Part shown: one piece after another, positions 43,306 through 51,634 of the stretch | Numbering within the stretch: the first letter of the stretch is position 1 | Layout: each line of letters begins with the position of its first letter | Source: Modestobacter marinus | Lineage (GTDB): Bacteria > Actinomycetota > Actinomycetes > Mycobacteriales > Geodermatophilaceae | NCBI RefSeq assembly: GCF_011758655.1 | Contig: NZ_JAAMPA010000001.1 | Span: 3,286,001-3,350,000 of the forward strand | Length of the DNA: 64,000 nt | Direction of reading: 5' to 3' | Notes under the pieces: generated by a model | What the model was told of the DNA's origin: nothing | What the model saw: the letters and a program-made list of their open reading frames with translations, nothing else | The model's database searches: none | Made by a program: the position numbers and the translations under genes

Positions 43306-43896
43306 ATGGCGATCACAGACGAGGTGCAGCGGATCGGGCGACCGGTCCGTCGCTGGGCACGCACCCAGCAGGAGGAGTACACCCAGGGCGAGGCCCGGCC
43401 GCTCGGCGCGGACCTGGGGGCGATGGGCGTCTACCTGGGCCTGGTCGGGGCCGCGGCGACCGCCGTCCGGGCGTCCGGGCGGGAGCTGCCCAGCCGGATC
43501 CCCCTCGGCGACGCCGTCCTGCTCACCGTCGGCACCTTCCGGCTGGCCCGGCGGATCGCCAAGGACCCGGTGACCGCTCCGGTGCGCGCGCCGTTCGTCA
43601 GCTACCAGGGCACGTCGGGCGAGGCCGAGGTCGCCGAGGAGGTGCGCGAGCACGGGGGCGTGAAGCACGCCGTGGGGGAGCTGCTGACCTGCCCGTTCTG
43701 CATGGCCCAGTGGGTCGGCACGGGATTCGTGCTGGGCTACGTGGCCGCGCCCCGGGCGACCCGGCTGGCCGCGCTGACCATGACGATGGTGGCCGGCTCC
43801 GACGTGCTGCAGTTCGTCTACGACGCGATCCAGAACGGCGGGCTGCGGTCCGACGGCGGCGAGGAGGCCGGGAGCCTCACCGGTCAGGAGGTCTGA
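43306..43896 (+). CDS. DUF1360 membrane-associated protein
   Basis: A 196-residue protein of the DUF1360 family. The landmark is LLTCPFCMAQWVGTGFVLGY, a Cys-x-x-Cys leading into a membrane helix; IPLGDAVLLTVGTFRLARRI and LTMTMVAGSDVLQFVYDAIQ are the other conserved parts. ATG 43306 has no ribosome site but sits just after a GGGTAC -10 element. This supports SigF-type control and a leaderless message. Function unknown; sporulation or stress links are reported for the family only in general. Confidence 0.85.
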   Translation: MAITDEVQRIGRPVRRWARTQQEEYTQGEARPLGADLGAMGVYLGLVGAAATAVRASGRELPSRIPLGDAVLLTVGTFRLARRIAKDPVTAPVRAPFVSYQGTSGEAEVAEEVREHGGVKHAVGELLTCPFCMAQWVGTGFVLGYVAAPRATRLAALTMTMVAGSDVLQFVYDAIQNGGLRSDGGEEAGSLTGQEV

Positions 43897-44091
43897 CCGC
43901 GAGCTCCGCGTCACGCTGCGTGGCCGTCGGCTGCCGACGGCCCGCGGCGTGGCGGCGGCAGCGGGTCCCTCGACCGGGTGGGGCGCTGCGCTGGGTGACC
44001 GTCTCGGGCTGCCGCGGCGGCGTCCGGGCACCTATCCTGTGATCTTGTCGAGGCGGCGGGCGTCACCGGACCCCGCGGACAGGAGGCGGTC

Positions 44092-45108
44092 ATGCGGTCG
44101 ATCTGGCGCGGCGCGGTCTCCTTCGGGCTGGTCAGCATCGCGGTGAAGCTGTACTCCGCCACCGAGGACCACGACATCCGCTTCCACCAGGTGCACAAGG
44201 CCGACGGTGGCCGGGTCAAGTACCGCCGGGTCTGCTCGGTCGACGGCGAGGAGCTCGAGTACGGCGACATCGCCAAGGGCTACGAGCTGCCCGACGGCCA
44301 GCTGGTCGTGCTGACCGACGAGGACTTCGACCAGCTCCCGCTCGGCACCACGCACGAGATCGAGGTGCTCCAGTTCGTCGACCAGGAGCAGATCGACCCG
44401 ATCCACTTCGAGAAGACCTACTACCTGGAGCCGGACGGCGTCGCGACCCGCCCCTACGTGCTGCTGCGCACCGCGCTGGAGAACGCCGGCCAGGTGGCGA
44501 TCACCAAGATCGCCATCCGGCAGCGGGAGTCGCTGGCCGCGCTGCGGGTGCGCGAGGGCGTGCTGGTGCTGCACACCATGCGCTGGCCCGACGAGATCCG
44601 CCGCCCGGGCTTCAGCTTCCTCGACGAGGAGGTGCCGGTCCGGCCGCAGGAGCTCGCGATGGCCGAGTCGCTGATCTCCACGATGGCCGGCGACTTCGAC
44701 GCCACCCAGTTCACCGACGACTACCGCGAGGCGATGACCGCGCTGCTGGAGGCCAAGCAGTCCGGCGGTGACGTGCAGCCCGCGCCCGAGGCCGCCGACG
44801 ACGGCGGTGGTGCGGTGGTCGACCTGATGAGCGCGTTGCGGCGCAGCGTCGAGCGCGCCGGCGGCAGCGCCCCGGCCGCCGGCCCGGACGACACCGCGGA
44901 CGACGAGCCGGACGCCGCCCCGGTGAAGAAGACGACGGCGCGGAAGCCGGCCAAGGCCGCCGAGGGGGAGAAGGCCCCGGCGAAGAAGGCGCCGGCCCGG
45001 AAGGCGGCGCCGAAGAAGGCCACAGCGAAGACGTCGGAGGGTGCGGGGGCCGGCGACGAGCCGGCGAAGCCCGCCAAGCGCACCTCCCGCCCGCGCAAGA
45101 CCGCCTGA
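44092..45108 (+). CDS. ku: Ku, DNA double-strand-break end-binding protein
   Basis: A 338-residue bacterial Ku that binds DNA ends as a homodimer and recruits LigD for non-homologous end joining. The core starts MRSIWRGAVSFGLVSIAVKL, the canonical start, and includes RYRRVCSVDGEEL-like and RPYVLLRTALENAGQVAITK blocks. The last 100 residues are a long Lys/Ala/Pro tail of the KKAPARKAAPKK kind, which in other Ku proteins aids DNA binding and threading. AGGAGG lies before ATG. The ligase gene starts seven bases after its stop, and the polymerase gene follows. Confidence 0.96.
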   Translation: MRSIWRGAVSFGLVSIAVKLYSATEDHDIRFHQVHKADGGRVKYRRVCSVDGEELEYGDIAKGYELPDGQLVVLTDEDFDQLPLGTTHEIEVLQFVDQEQIDPIHFEKTYYLEPDGVATRPYVLLRTALENAGQVAITKIAIRQRESLAALRVREGVLVLHTMRWPDEIRRPGFSFLDEEVPVRPQELAMAESLISTMAGDFDATQFTDDYREAMTALLEAKQSGGDVQPAPEAADDGGGAVVDLMSALRRSVERAGGSAPAAGPDDTADDEPDAAPVKKTTARKPAKAAEGEKAPAKKAPARKAAPKKATAKTSEGAGAGDEPAKPAKRTSRPRKTA

Positions 45109-45114
45109 CCCGGG

Positions 45115-46599
45115 GTGGCCGCCGTCGACCCGCTGGCCGCCTACCGGGCCAAGCGGGACCCGTCCCGCACGGCCGAGCCGGTGCCACCGGCCGGGCAGCC
45201 GCTGCCCACCGGGGACGACGACACCTTCGTCGTCCACGAGCACCACACGCCGCGCGGGCGCACCGGCGAGCGGGTGCACTGGGACCTGCGGCTCGAGCGG
45301 GGCGGGGTGCTGAAGAGCTGGGCGGTGCCGAAGGGCCCGCCCACCGAGCCAGGGGTGAACCGGCTCGCCGTGCCCACCGAGGACCACCCGCTGGAGTACG
45401 CCTCCTTCTCCGGCACCATCGCCGCCGGTGAGTACGGCGCCGGCGTCTCGACCATCTGGGACGCCGGCCGCTACGCCACCGAGACGTGGACCGACGACCA
45501 CGTCACCGTGGCCTTCGACGGGCAGCGGCTCTCCGGCCGCTTCGTGCTCTTCCGGCTGCCCGACGGCAGCTGGGCGCTGCGCAAGCTGGACGCCGACCCG
45601 GTCACCGACGCGCCGGTGGCCGACGGGGTGCCGGAGGACCTGGTGCCGATGCTCGCCGCCATCGGGGAGCTGCCCCGGGACGACGACCCGCGCTGGGGCT
45701 ACGAGTTCAAGTGGGACGGCGTCCGGGTGCTGGCGCACGTGCGGTCGGGGCGGGCGCGGCTGCGGGCGCGCAGCGGCAACGACGTCACGGCGACCTACCC
45801 CGAACTGCACGCCCTGCCCGCCGCGCTCGCCGGCCACGACGCGGTGCTGGACGGCGAGGTGGTGGCGCTGGACGCCCGTGGCCGGCCGGACTTCGGCCTG
45901 CTGCAGGGGCGGATGCACCGCACCGGCCCCGAGGTCGCCCGGCGGGCCGCCGCGGCACCGGTCAGCTACCTGCTGTTCGACCTGCTCGCGCTGGACGGGG
46001 AGAACCTCCTCGGGCTGCCCTACCGGGAGCGGCGGGCGCGGCTGGACGCCCTCGCGCCCGCCTCGGACCGCTGGGTCACCACCCCCTGGTTCCCGGGCGA
46101 CGCCCCTGGGGTGGGCGCCCAGGTGCAGGCGGCCAGCCGGGAGAACGGACTGGAGGGCGTGGTGGTCAAGCGGCTGGACGCGCCCTACCGGCCCGGTGGC
46201 CGCGGGCCGGACTGGCGCAAGGTGAAGAACCTGCGCACCCAGTCGGTCGTCGTCGGTGGCTGGCGGCCGGGGGAGGGCCGGCGGGCCGGCGGCATCGGCT
46301 CGCTGCTGGTGGGCGTGCACGACGACACCGGGGCGCTGGTGTTCGCCGGCCACGTCGGCACCGGCTTCACGGCGAAGGCCCTGGCCGACCTCGAGCCCCT
46401 GCTCACCCCGCGGGCCGACCCACCGTTCACCGACACGCTGCCCCGCGAGGTCACCCGGGACGCGCACTGGGTCGAGCCGCGGCTGGTCGGCGAGGTCCGC
46501 TACGGCGAGTGGACGCGGGAGGGCCGGCTGCGCCACCCCGCCTGGCGTGGCCTGCGGGACGACGTCCGGCCCGGGGACGTCGTGGTGGAGCCCGGGTGA
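45115..46599 (+). CDS. ligD: LigD phosphoesterase-ligase (PE-Lig)
   Basis: A 494-residue protein with a phosphoesterase domain first (about residues 35-175: DTFVVHEHHTPRGRTGERVH, HWDLRLERGGVLKSWAVPKG, EYASFSGTIAAGEYGAG) and then an ATP-dependent DNA ligase domain. The ligase lysine is Lys199 in EFKWDGVRVL, with the nucleotidyl motifs AVLDGEVVALD, LLFDLLALDGENL, EGVVVKRLDAPY and the OB-fold WRKVKN. The polymerase domain that is fused at the N-terminus in mycobacterial LigD is encoded separately downstream. GTG 45115 lies seven bases after ku. It heals and seals ends held by Ku. Confidence 0.93.
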   Translation: MAAVDPLAAYRAKRDPSRTAEPVPPAGQPLPTGDDDTFVVHEHHTPRGRTGERVHWDLRLERGGVLKSWAVPKGPPTEPGVNRLAVPTEDHPLEYASFSGTIAAGEYGAGVSTIWDAGRYATETWTDDHVTVAFDGQRLSGRFVLFRLPDGSWALRKLDADPVTDAPVADGVPEDLVPMLAAIGELPRDDDPRWGYEFKWDGVRVLAHVRSGRARLRARSGNDVTATYPELHALPAALAGHDAVLDGEVVALDARGRPDFGLLQGRMHRTGPEVARRAAAAPVSYLLFDLLALDGENLLGLPYRERRARLDALAPASDRWVTTPWFPGDAPGVGAQVQAASRENGLEGVVVKRLDAPYRPGGRGPDWRKVKNLRTQSVVVGGWRPGEGRRAGGIGSLLVGVHDDTGALVFAGHVGTGFTAKALADLEPLLTPRADPPFTDTLPREVTRDAHWVEPRLVGEVRYGEWTREGRLRHPAWRGLRDDVRPGDVVVEPG

Positions 46600-46672
46600 G
46601 CGAGCTCGCGAGCGAACCGATGAGCAGGGCGGCCCGCCGAAGGCGTTCGACGAGCGCCAGCGAGGAGATCGC
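46600..46672. other. 73-base spacer between the two LigD genes
   Basis: The spacer contains GAGCGAGCTCGCGAGCGAACC and CGAGCGCCAGCGAGGAG, with short GAGCGAGC/GCTCGC self-complementary units. GAGGAG at its end serves as ribosome site for the polymerase gene. It may be a remnant of a dispersed repeat inserted between the genes, or the place where an ancestral fusion was split. Confidence 0.35.
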
Positions 46673-47590
46673 GTGAGGCAGCGGGTGCAGATCGAGGGGC
46701 GGCAGCTCGAGGTGTCGAACCTGGACAAGGTGCTGTTCCCGGAGGTCGGGTTCACCAAGGCCCAGGTGATCGACTACTACGTGCGGATCGCGCCGGTGCT
46801 GCTGCCGCACGTGGCTCAGCGGCCGGTGACCTTCACCCGCTGGCCCTCCGGGGTCGACGGGCAGGCGTTCTTCGAGAAGAACAGCGCGCGGCACGCCCCG
46901 GAGTGGGTCCGGTCGGTGACGGTGCCCTCACCCGGCTCCTCGCGGGGGCGGGAGACGCTGGACATGGTCCTGCTCTCCGCCGTCCCGGACCTGGCCTGGT
47001 CGGCGAACCTGGCCGCGCTGGAGGTGCACGTGCCGCAGTGGCAGGTGGACGGCGCCGGCGTCGCCCAGCTGCCGGACCTGCTGGTGCTCGACCTGGACCC
47101 GGGGCCCGGGACCGGGGTCGTGGAGTGCGCCGAGGTGGCGCACCGGCTGCGGGACCAACTGGTCGCCGACGGGCTGGACCCGGTGGTGAAGACGTCGGGC
47201 TCGAAGGGCCTGCAGGTCTACGCCCCGATCGAGTGCGCCGACCGCGAGCACCCCAGCCGCTACGCCAAGGCGCTGGCCCAGGAGCTCACCCGGCAGACGC
47301 CGGAGGAGGTCGTCTGGCGGATGGAGAAGGCGCTGCGGCCGGGCAAGGTGCTGGTCGACTGGAGCCAGAACAACACCGCGAAGACGACGGTCGCGCCCTA
47401 CTCGCTGCGGGCCCGGCCGCTCGCCACGGTCTCCACGCCGCTGCGCTGGGCGGAGGTCGACGCGCTGCGCGGAGGCGCCGACCCGGAGTCGGTCCGGTTC
47501 CGCACCGACGACGTCCTGACCCGGGTGGCCGAGCACGGCGACCTGTTCGACGTCGCCGACCGCACCCGCGCCGTCCTGCCCGCCGTCTGA
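46673..47590 (+). CDS. LigD polymerase/primase domain protein (PolDom)
   Basis: A 305-residue archaeo-eukaryotic-primase-type polymerase. It starts at the family's usual VSNLDKVLFPEVGFTK. Catalytic Asp140 and Asp142 are in LVLDLDPGPG and a third Asp in KVLVDWSQNN. VKTSGSKGLQVYAPI is the nucleotide-binding strand and PVTFTRWPSG a conserved block. GTG 46673 follows GAGGAG. It fills gaps with ribo- or deoxynucleotides at Ku-held ends. Encoding it apart from PE-Lig but in the same run ku-ligD-pol keeps the set together. Confidence 0.93.
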   Translation: MRQRVQIEGRQLEVSNLDKVLFPEVGFTKAQVIDYYVRIAPVLLPHVAQRPVTFTRWPSGVDGQAFFEKNSARHAPEWVRSVTVPSPGSSRGRETLDMVLLSAVPDLAWSANLAALEVHVPQWQVDGAGVAQLPDLLVLDLDPGPGTGVVECAEVAHRLRDQLVADGLDPVVKTSGSKGLQVYAPIECADREHPSRYAKALAQELTRQTPEEVVWRMEKALRPGKVLVDWSQNNTAKTTVAPYSLRARPLATVSTPLRWAEVDALRGGADPESVRFRTDDVLTRVAEHGDLFDVADRTRAVLPAV

Positions 47591-47714
47591 CCGAGGCGCG
47601 ACGGCGGCGCTGCTGGTGACCGACCGGGCGGCGCCGGCATCGTCCTGTGGGTGGACGCCGGGATCAGCTCGCCGGCCGATGCGTGCGCACGCCCCCGGGC
47701 GGGACCCTGCTCCC

Positions 47715-48353
47715 ATGATCGAGACCGCACCGGCGCCCACCGACCTCGCCTCCCCCCGCCCGCGGTGGTGGCTGCTCCTGGTGGTGGTGCTGGTCGTGGG
47801 CGCCGGCGGCGGCGTCCTGACCGAGTGGGCGCAGGGCGTGCTGGACGACCCGTGGGCGATGTGGGCGAACTCCATCGCCGCCTGGTGCCTGCCGGCCTTC
47901 CTCGTCGGCGCGCTCGCCCGCCGTCCCGGGACGGCGGTGGCGGCGGCGGTGGCGACCGAGTTCCTGCTCGTCGGCAGCTACTACGCCGCCCAGCTGGTGC
48001 AGGACCTGCCGGTCCGCAGCTCGGTGGTCGGGATCTGGCTGGTCGGCGGGGTGCTCGCCGGAGCCGTCTTCGGGACGGCGGGGGCCTGGTGGCGGCGCGG
48101 CGACGTCCCGGGCGCGACGGTGGGGGCCGCGCTGATCAGCGGGGTCCTGGTGATGGAGGGCTGCTACCGGGCGCAGGCCTTCCCGTGGCAGGGCGCCTCC
48201 GGGGTGGTGATGGCCGTCGCCGGTGCGGTGCTGGCCCTCCTGCTCGGCCGCACCTGGCGGCAGCGCGCCCAGGTCCTCGGGCTGCTCGTCCTCGTCGTCC
48301 CCCTGGGCTGGCTGGGCGTGCACCTGGTCAACGGCGCGTTCGCGGCGGTGTGA
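47715..48353 (+). CDS. DUF6518-like membrane protein
   Basis: A 212-residue inner-membrane protein with about six helices (WWLLLVVVLVVGAGGGVLTEW, WANSIAAWCLPAFLVGALA, AVAAAVATEFLLVGSYYAAQL, VGIWLVGGVLAGAVFGTAGA, ASGVVMAVAGAVLALLLG, VLGLLVLVVPLGWLGVHLV). The pattern fits the DUF6518 group. ATG 47715 is used; no strong ribosome site. Function unknown. Confidence 0.7.
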   Translation: MIETAPAPTDLASPRPRWWLLLVVVLVVGAGGGVLTEWAQGVLDDPWAMWANSIAAWCLPAFLVGALARRPGTAVAAAVATEFLLVGSYYAAQLVQDLPVRSSVVGIWLVGGVLAGAVFGTAGAWWRRGDVPGATVGAALISGVLVMEGCYRAQAFPWQGASGVVMAVAGAVLALLLGRTWRQRAQVLGLLVLVVPLGWLGVHLVNGAFAAV

Positions 48354-48423
48354 CGGCAGGCCGCCCTGGCCCTCGCCGGGCCGGGTGGGGGCCGGCCGGG
48401 CGTGCTCTGGGACGATCTTGCGC

Positions 48424-49299
48424 ATGTCTGCACCCCAGGACGCCCGCCTCACCGACGTCGGACGGCTGGTCGTCCGCTGTCCCGACCGGCCGGGCATCGT
48501 CGCGGTGCTCTCCGGGCTGATGGCCGAGGCCGGGGCCAACATCACCGAGTCCCAGCAGCACTCCTCGGACCCGCTGGGCGGCACGTTCACCCTGCGGCTG
48601 GAGTTCGTCCTCGCCGACCTGGCCACCCGCCGCGCCGAGCTGGAGGCGGCGCTCGCCGGGCTGGCGGGGGAGTGGCAGTTCGCCTGGCGGCTGACCGAGG
48701 CGGCGCACACCCCGCGGCTGGCGGTCTTCGTCTCCAAGGCCGACCACGTGCTGCAGGAGCTGCTCTACCGGGTCGACGCGGGTGACCTGCGGGCCGAGAT
48801 CGCCGCGGTCGTCTCCAACCACCCCGACCTGGAGCCCGTCGCCCGGGCGCACGGGGTGCCGTTCCACCACGTACCGGTCACCCCCGACACCAAGGACGCC
48901 GCCGAGGCGCGCGCCCTGGAGCTGATCGGGGACGTCGACCTGGTCGTGCTGGCCCGGTACATGCAGATCGTCTCGGCCGACTTCTGCAGCCGCTTCCCGG
49001 AGCGGCTGATCAACATCCACCACAGCTTCCTGCCGGCCTTCGTGGGTGCGAACCCGTACCGGGCGGCCCACGACCGGGGCGTGAAGCTGATCGGGGCCAC
49101 CGCGCACTACGTCACCGCAGAGCTCGACGCCGGCCCGATCATCGAGCAGGAGGTGGCCCGGGTCGACCACCGCGCCACCGTCGAGGACATGCGCCGGATC
49201 GGCCGCTACGTCGAGCGCCAGGTGCTGGCCCAGGCGGTCACCTGGCACGTGGAGGACCGCGTCGTCGTCGAGGGCGACCGCACCATCGTCTTCGCGTAG
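48424..49299 (+). CDS. purU: formyltetrahydrofolate deformylase
   Basis: A 291-residue PurU that hydrolyses 10-formyl-tetrahydrofolate to formate and tetrahydrofolate, balancing one-carbon pools. The N-terminal ACT domain (VRCPDRPGIVAVLSGLMAEA, ANITESQQHS) is followed by the formyltransferase-like domain. The conserved MQIVSADF, NIHHSFLPAF, GVKLIGATAHYVTAELDAGP and IIEQEVARVDH hold the active His and Asp. Length is standard (about 285). A copy of the dispersed repeat follows the stop. Confidence 0.95.
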   Translation: MSAPQDARLTDVGRLVVRCPDRPGIVAVLSGLMAEAGANITESQQHSSDPLGGTFTLRLEFVLADLATRRAELEAALAGLAGEWQFAWRLTEAAHTPRLAVFVSKADHVLQELLYRVDAGDLRAEIAAVVSNHPDLEPVARAHGVPFHHVPVTPDTKDAAEARALELIGDVDLVVLARYMQIVSADFCSRFPERLINIHHSFLPAFVGANPYRAAHDRGVKLIGATAHYVTAELDAGPIIEQEVARVDHRATVEDMRRIGRYVERQVLAQAVTWHVEDRVVVEGDRTIVFA

Positions 49300-49309
49300 T
49301 TCTCGACGG

Positions 49310-49358
49310 CCCCGTGCAGGGGCCCGCCGCGAGCCTGCGAGTGGTGGGGGGCACGGGG
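49310..49358. repeat. dispersed palindrome-ended repeat, copy C
   Basis: Ends CCCCGTGC and GCACGGGG are complementary, with the interior GCGAGCCTGCGAGTGGTGGG. It lies between purU and the Fur operator and is nearly identical to copy D. Confidence 0.85.
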
Positions 49359-49364
49359 TCTTTC

Positions 49365-49381
49365 TCTTGACTGAGTCAAGA
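49365..49381. promoter_or_regulatory. 17-bp perfect palindrome, Fur/CatR-type operator
   Basis: TCTTGACTGAGTCAAGA is a perfect palindrome around a central G, 23 bases before the Fur ATG. It overlaps a TTGACT -35-like hexamer. FurA and CatR boxes of actinobacteria have a similar TTGACT core, so it is probably the self-regulated operator of this Fur-catalase pair. Confidence 0.7.
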
Positions 49382-49403
49382 CAAGCCGGTTGACTGGTTG
49401 CTG

Positions 49404-49886
49404 ATGGAGACGACCTGGGCAGAGCAGCTGCGGACGGCGGGGCTGCGTGTCACCCGGCCGCGGTTGTCGGTCCTCGGGGTGCTCGCCGAGCACCCGCACG
49501 TGGACGCCGAGACCATCGCCACCGCCGCGCGCACCGTCCACCCCTCGATCTCGCCGCAGGCGGTCTACGGGGTGCTCAAGGCGCTCGTCGGTGCCGGGAT
49601 CGCCCGCCGCATCGAGCCGGCCGGTGGGCCTGCCCTGTACGAGCTGCGGGTCGGTGACAACCACCACCACCTGGTCTGCCGGGGGTGTGGGCTGATCGCC
49701 GACGTCGACTGCGTCGTGGGCCAGGCGCCCTGCCTGGCCCCGTCGGACGCGGCGGGCTTCGCCGTCGACGAGGCCGAGGTCGTCTTCTGGGGACTCTGCG
49801 CGAACTGCCAGCAGGACGCGGCGGTCGCGCGCAGGACGCACGTGCACGGTACGAGCAGTGCCATCGAAGAGGGAGTGACAGCATGA
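49404..49886 (+). CDS. Fur-family peroxide-type regulator
   Basis: A 160-residue Fur-family repressor with an N-terminal winged helix ([40 protein letters not shown]) and a metal-binding dimer domain ([19 protein letters not shown] and WGLCANCQQ, two CxxC pairs for structural zinc). The His-rich HHH fits the sensing site. It probably represses itself and the catalase gene and is inactivated by peroxide, like FurA/CatR. ATG 49404 is chosen (a TTG two codons before is possible). It overlaps the catalase start as ATGA. Confidence 0.92.
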   Translation: METTWAEQLRTAGLRVTRPRLSVLGVLAEHPHVDAETIATAARTVHPSISPQAVYGVLKALVGAGIARRIEPAGGPALYELRVGDNHHHLVCRGCGLIADVDCVVGQAPCLAPSDAAGFAVDEAEVVFWGLCANCQQDAAVARRTHVHGTSSAIEEGVTA

Positions 49887-51550
49887 CCGACGTCGCATCG
49901 CAGGGCCCCGCAGCGAGCGAGGCGGACCGGGCCGTCCTGACCAACCGTCAGGGCCACCCGATCTACGACAACCAGAACCAGCGCACGGTGGGCTCGCGTG
50001 GCCCGGCCACGCTGGAGAACTACCAGTTCCTCGAGAAGATCAGCCACTTCGACCGGGAGCGCATCCCGGAGCGCGTCGTGCACGCCCGCGGCGCCACCGC
50101 GTTCGGTGTCTTCGTGGCCGACGGCACCGTCGGCGACGAGCCGATCGCGAAGTACACCCGCGCCAAGCTCTTCTCCGAGAAGGGCAAGGAGACCGAGGTC
50201 GCGCTGCGCTTCTCCACCGTCGCCGGTGGCCGGGACTCCTCCGAAGCCGCCCGTGACCCGCGCGGCTTCGCGGTGAAGTTCTACACCGAGGACGGCAACT
50301 GGGACCTCGTCGGCAACAACCTGGGCGTCTTCTTCATCCGGGACGCCATCAAGTTCCCCGACTTCATCCACTCGCAGAAGCCCGACCCGGTGACCTTCGA
50401 GCGCCAGGTCGCCAACCGGGTCTTCGACTTCTGGTCGCAGTCGCCCGAGGCGCTGCACATGATGACGCTGGTGCTGAGCCCCCGTGGCCTGCCGGCGAGC
50501 TACCGCACCATGCAGGGCTTCGGCGTGAACACCTACAAGTGGGTCAACGCCGCCGGTGAGACGAAGCTGGTCAAGTACCACTGGCTGCCCAAGCAGGGCG
50601 TCAAGTCCTGGACCGAGGCCGACGCCGCGGTGGCGCAGGGCCAGGAGCTCGGCGTGCACACCAAGGACCTCTACGCGGCCATCGAGCGCGGCGATCACCC
50701 GTCCTGGGACCTGCACGTCCAGCTGATGGACGACCACGACCACCCGGAGCTGGACTTCGACCCGCTGGACGACACCAAGGTGTGGCCGGAGAACGAGTTC
50801 CCGCTGCGCAAGGTCGGCACCATGACGCTGAACCGCACGCCGCAGGACTTCTTTACCGAGAGCGAGCAGATCGCCTTCGGCACCGGTGTCCTCGTCGACG
50901 GGCTGGACTTCTCCGACGACAAGATGCTGGTCGGCCGGACGTTCTCCTACTCCGACACCCAGCGCTACCGGGTGGGCCCGAACTACCTGCAGCTGCCGGT
51001 GAACCAGCCCAAGGGCGCCAAGGTCGCCACCAACCAGCGCGACGGGGCGATGGCCTACGGCGTGGACCTCGGCCCCGGCCAGAACCCGCACGTCAACTAC
51101 GAGCCGTCGATCCTGGGCGGCCTGCGTGAGGCCGAGTACCCCACGCACGACGAGCAGGGCCCGGAGATCAACGGCCGGCTCACCCGCAAGCGGATCGAGC
51201 GCACCGACGACTACACCCAGGCCGGCCAGCGCTACCTGCTGTCCGAGCAGTGGGAGAAGGACGACCTCGTCGCCAACCTGATCGCCAACCTGTCGCAGTG
51301 CGACCGGCCGATCCAGGAGCGGATGATGTGGCACCTCTTCATGGTCGAGGACGAGCTGGGCCAGCGGGTCGGCGACGGCCTGGGCATCAGCGCGGACGAC
51401 GTCCGGGGCATGCCGCCGCTGCAGACCCAGACGCTGACCGAGGCCGAGCTGCAGCGCGCCGCCAACCTGGGCAAGAACGGCCCGCGCGACGTCTCGGGCC
51501 TGACCATGACGCACTGCGTGCCCAACGAGCACGTCGTCCTGGCCAAGTGA
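49883..51550 (+). CDS. monofunctional haem catalase
   Basis: A 555-residue clade-type haem catalase that converts H2O2 to water and oxygen. The distal His67 is in [12 protein letters not shown], the catalytic Asn in [13 protein letters not shown], and the proximal Tyr in the [13 protein letters not shown] block. The C-terminal extension of about 60 residues is helical ([20 protein letters not shown]). The ATG overlaps the fur stop (ATGA), so the two are co-translated under the palindrome at 49365-49381. A long hairpin follows. Confidence 0.96.
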   Translation: MTDVASQGPAASEADRAVLTNRQGHPIYDNQNQRTVGSRGPATLENYQFLEKISHFDRERIPERVVHARGATAFGVFVADGTVGDEPIAKYTRAKLFSEKGKETEVALRFSTVAGGRDSSEAARDPRGFAVKFYTEDGNWDLVGNNLGVFFIRDAIKFPDFIHSQKPDPVTFERQVANRVFDFWSQSPEALHMMTLVLSPRGLPASYRTMQGFGVNTYKWVNAAGETKLVKYHWLPKQGVKSWTEADAAVAQGQELGVHTKDLYAAIERGDHPSWDLHVQLMDDHDHPELDFDPLDDTKVWPENEFPLRKVGTMTLNRTPQDFFTESEQIAFGTGVLVDGLDFSDDKMLVGRTFSYSDTQRYRVGPNYLQLPVNQPKGAKVATNQRDGAMAYGVDLGPGQNPHVNYEPSILGGLREAEYPTHDEQGPEINGRLTRKRIERTDDYTQAGQRYLLSEQWEKDDLVANLIANLSQCDRPIQERMMWHLFMVEDELGQRVGDGLGISADDVRGMPPLQTQTLTEAELQRAANLGKNGPRDVSGLTMTHCVPNEHVVLAK

Positions 51551-51579
51551 GCCACCGGGGCTGACGCCCCACCGCACCA

Positions 51580-51619
51580 CACTGCGGGCCGCGACCGACC
51601 ACGGTCGCGGCCCGCAGTG
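51580..51619. terminator. 18-bp perfect hairpin after catalase
   Basis: CACTGCGGGCCGCGACCG and its complement flank the loop ACCA, between the catalase stop and the flavohaemoglobin stop. Bidirectional terminator. Confidence 0.8.
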
Positions 51620-51634
51620 CTGTGTGCGGGACGG

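Noticed and set aside
46600..46672. A small gene between the two LigD genes.
   Set aside because: Only a short frame exists; the sequence is repetitive and ends in the ribosome site of the next gene.
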